Below are positions 5,620-6,306 of a stretch of DNA of 6,306 bases, piece after piece (positions within the stretch are counted from its first letter, which is position 1; every line of letters starts with the position of its first letter). The notes below the pieces were generated by a model. That model saw only the letters and a list, made by a program, of their open reading frames with translations. It had not been told where the DNA came from and searched no databases. This DNA is from Pseudomonadota bacterium. Its GTDB lineage: Bacteria; Pseudomonadota; Gammaproteobacteria; Burkholderiales; Burkholderiaceae_B. The stretch spans positions 1 through 6,306 of the forward strand of contig JAEWEH010000312.1 in assembly GCA_023389535.1 (NCBI GenBank), written 5' to 3'. The translations under genes and the position numbers were made by a program.

Positions 5620-6306
5620 TGGCTGCTGACGTATACGTAGCGACCGCGCAGGACGTCTACGCGCAGATGTCGATGGGCGACAGCATTGCACTGATGCGCG
5701 ACGCCTTTGCCGCCCTGGCGCAGGGGCGTATCGACCAGCCCTTGCGCAGCATCGTCAAGTCGCCGCTCAGCAAGGGTTTTCTGGGGCTGATGCCGGCCTG
5801 CGTGAGCGTTGCATCGATTTATCCGATACCCGTCTACGGCGCCAAAGTCGGGACGCTGTTCCCTGATAACGCCCGCATCGGCAAAGACCCGCATCAAGGC
5901 TGTGTCATCCTGATGAGCGGCGAGACGGGCGAGACGCTGGCCATCATCGACGCCAGCAGCATCACCGCCCTGCGCACAGCGGCAGTGACGGGCTTGGCGA
6001 CGTCGTTGCTGGCACGCCCCGAGGCGGATGTCCTGGTGCTTTTCGGAACCGGCCATCAGGCCGAATGGCAACTGCGGGCCGTGGCCGAAGTCAGGCCCTT
6101 GAGGCGCGTCCTTGTTCTGAGCCGCGATGCCGATAACGCCCGCCGCTTTGCGTCCGCGCAGCAGGCGCATTACGAATTTCCCATCGACGCGGCAACGGAC
6201 ACGCGCACTGCGCTGGCGCAAGCCGATATCGTCGTTACCGCCACCAACTCTTCCACGCCCGTGCTGGAGCGGCAATGGATTCGACCGGGAACGCACATCA
6301 CGGCCA
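5619..6306 (+). CDS. Ornithine cyclodeaminase/mu-crystallin family protein (3' end outside the window)
   Basis: The frame is open from ATG 5619 to the window edge and gives 229 residues, about 70% of the family's usual 310-330. The N-terminal substrate domain shows Arg43 and Lys76 (YGAKVGTLFP, 73-82), followed by HQGCVILMSGETGE and ASSITALRTAA (112-122). The NAD(P)-binding Rossmann domain starts at VLVLFGTGHQAEW (138-150) and continues with LVLSRD and ADIVVTATNSSTPVL (202-216). Members include ornithine cyclodeaminase (ornithine to proline and ammonia), alanine and other imine reductases, iminosuccinate reductase BhcD and ectoine-pathway EutC. Start support: ATG overlaps the dehydratase TGA by one base (TGATG) and AAGG at 5608-5611 lies seven bases upstream, so translation is probably coupled. 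After the N-acylornithine-type deacylase, ornithine cyclisation is a reasonable role; imine reduction after the dehydratase is the alternative. Confidence 0.88.
   Translation, partial: MAADVYVATAQDVYAQMSMGDSIALMRDAFAALAQGRIDQPLRSIVKSPLSKGFLGLMPACVSVASIYPIPVYGAKVGTLFPDNARIGKDPHQGCVILMSGETGETLAIIDASSITALRTAAVTGLATSLLARPEADVLVLFGTGHQAEWQLRAVAEVRPLRRVLVLSRDADNARRFASAQQAHYEFPIDAATDTRTALAQADIVVTATNSSTPVLERQWIRPGTHITA

Noticed and set aside
5577..6296. 239-residue minus-strand open frame opposite the cyclodeaminase-family gene
   Set aside because: The plus-strand frame has a conserved Rossmann motif and a coupled start. The antisense frame is a composition shadow.
4627..6306. Direct naming of the pair as eutB/eutC or bhcB/bhcD
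   Set aside because: Family-level similarity is clear, but the specific ectoine or beta-hydroxyaspartate partners are not in the window and diagnostic residues cannot be verified by eye, so no gene symbols were given.

Overview
The window reads as an ordinary chromosomal stretch of a GC-rich betaproteobacterium. Codon use and the flavour of the protein families suggest Burkholderiales, perhaps the Alcaligenaceae (Bordetella, Achromobacter or Pusillimonas group). That placement is inference from sequence character, not from a search. There are no tRNAs, rRNAs, insertion sequences, CRISPR arrays or phage genes. Seven protein-coding genes fill nearly all of it, and the first and last are cut by the window edges.

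Left part (1-1335, plus strand): the C-terminal third of NAD+ synthetase (nadE). A 261-bp gap follows, holding a GC-rich hairpin and a perfect TATAAT box. Then comes a complete TauE/SafE-type membrane permease. Its 3' end overlaps, tail to tail by 22 bp, the end of the next gene on the other strand.

Middle part (1314-3175, minus strand): read right to left, an XRE-cupin transcriptional regulator, a soluble hypothetical protein of a family I cannot name, and a CinA/PncC-like protein whose usual glycine-rich motif is altered. The last two are 38 bp apart, have good ribosome binding sites and are probably one transcript.

Right part (3176-6306): an AT-rich 111-bp divergent control region contains a 20-bp interrupted palindrome. 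Candidate -35 boxes for both directions lie within the palindrome or partly overlap it. To its right, on the plus strand, is a likely catabolic operon: an M20 deacylase of the acetylornithine deacetylase type, a PLP-dependent serine/threonine dehydratase-family enzyme, and an ornithine cyclodeaminase/mu-crystallin-family enzyme. The last two are joined by a TGATG stop/start overlap, and the third runs off the window.

The simplest reading of the right part is a regulated amino-acid utilisation module. The deacylase would free an amino acid from its N-acyl form, the dehydratase would make an enamine/imine, and the cyclodeaminase-family protein would either cyclise ornithine to proline or reduce the imine. 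Dehydratase plus mu-crystallin-family pairs of this kind are known from the beta-hydroxyaspartate cycle (BhcB/BhcD) and from ectoine/hydroxyectoine utilisation (EutB/EutC). The M20 enzyme in front is what makes this version worth a second look. The actual substrate cannot be read from the sequence.
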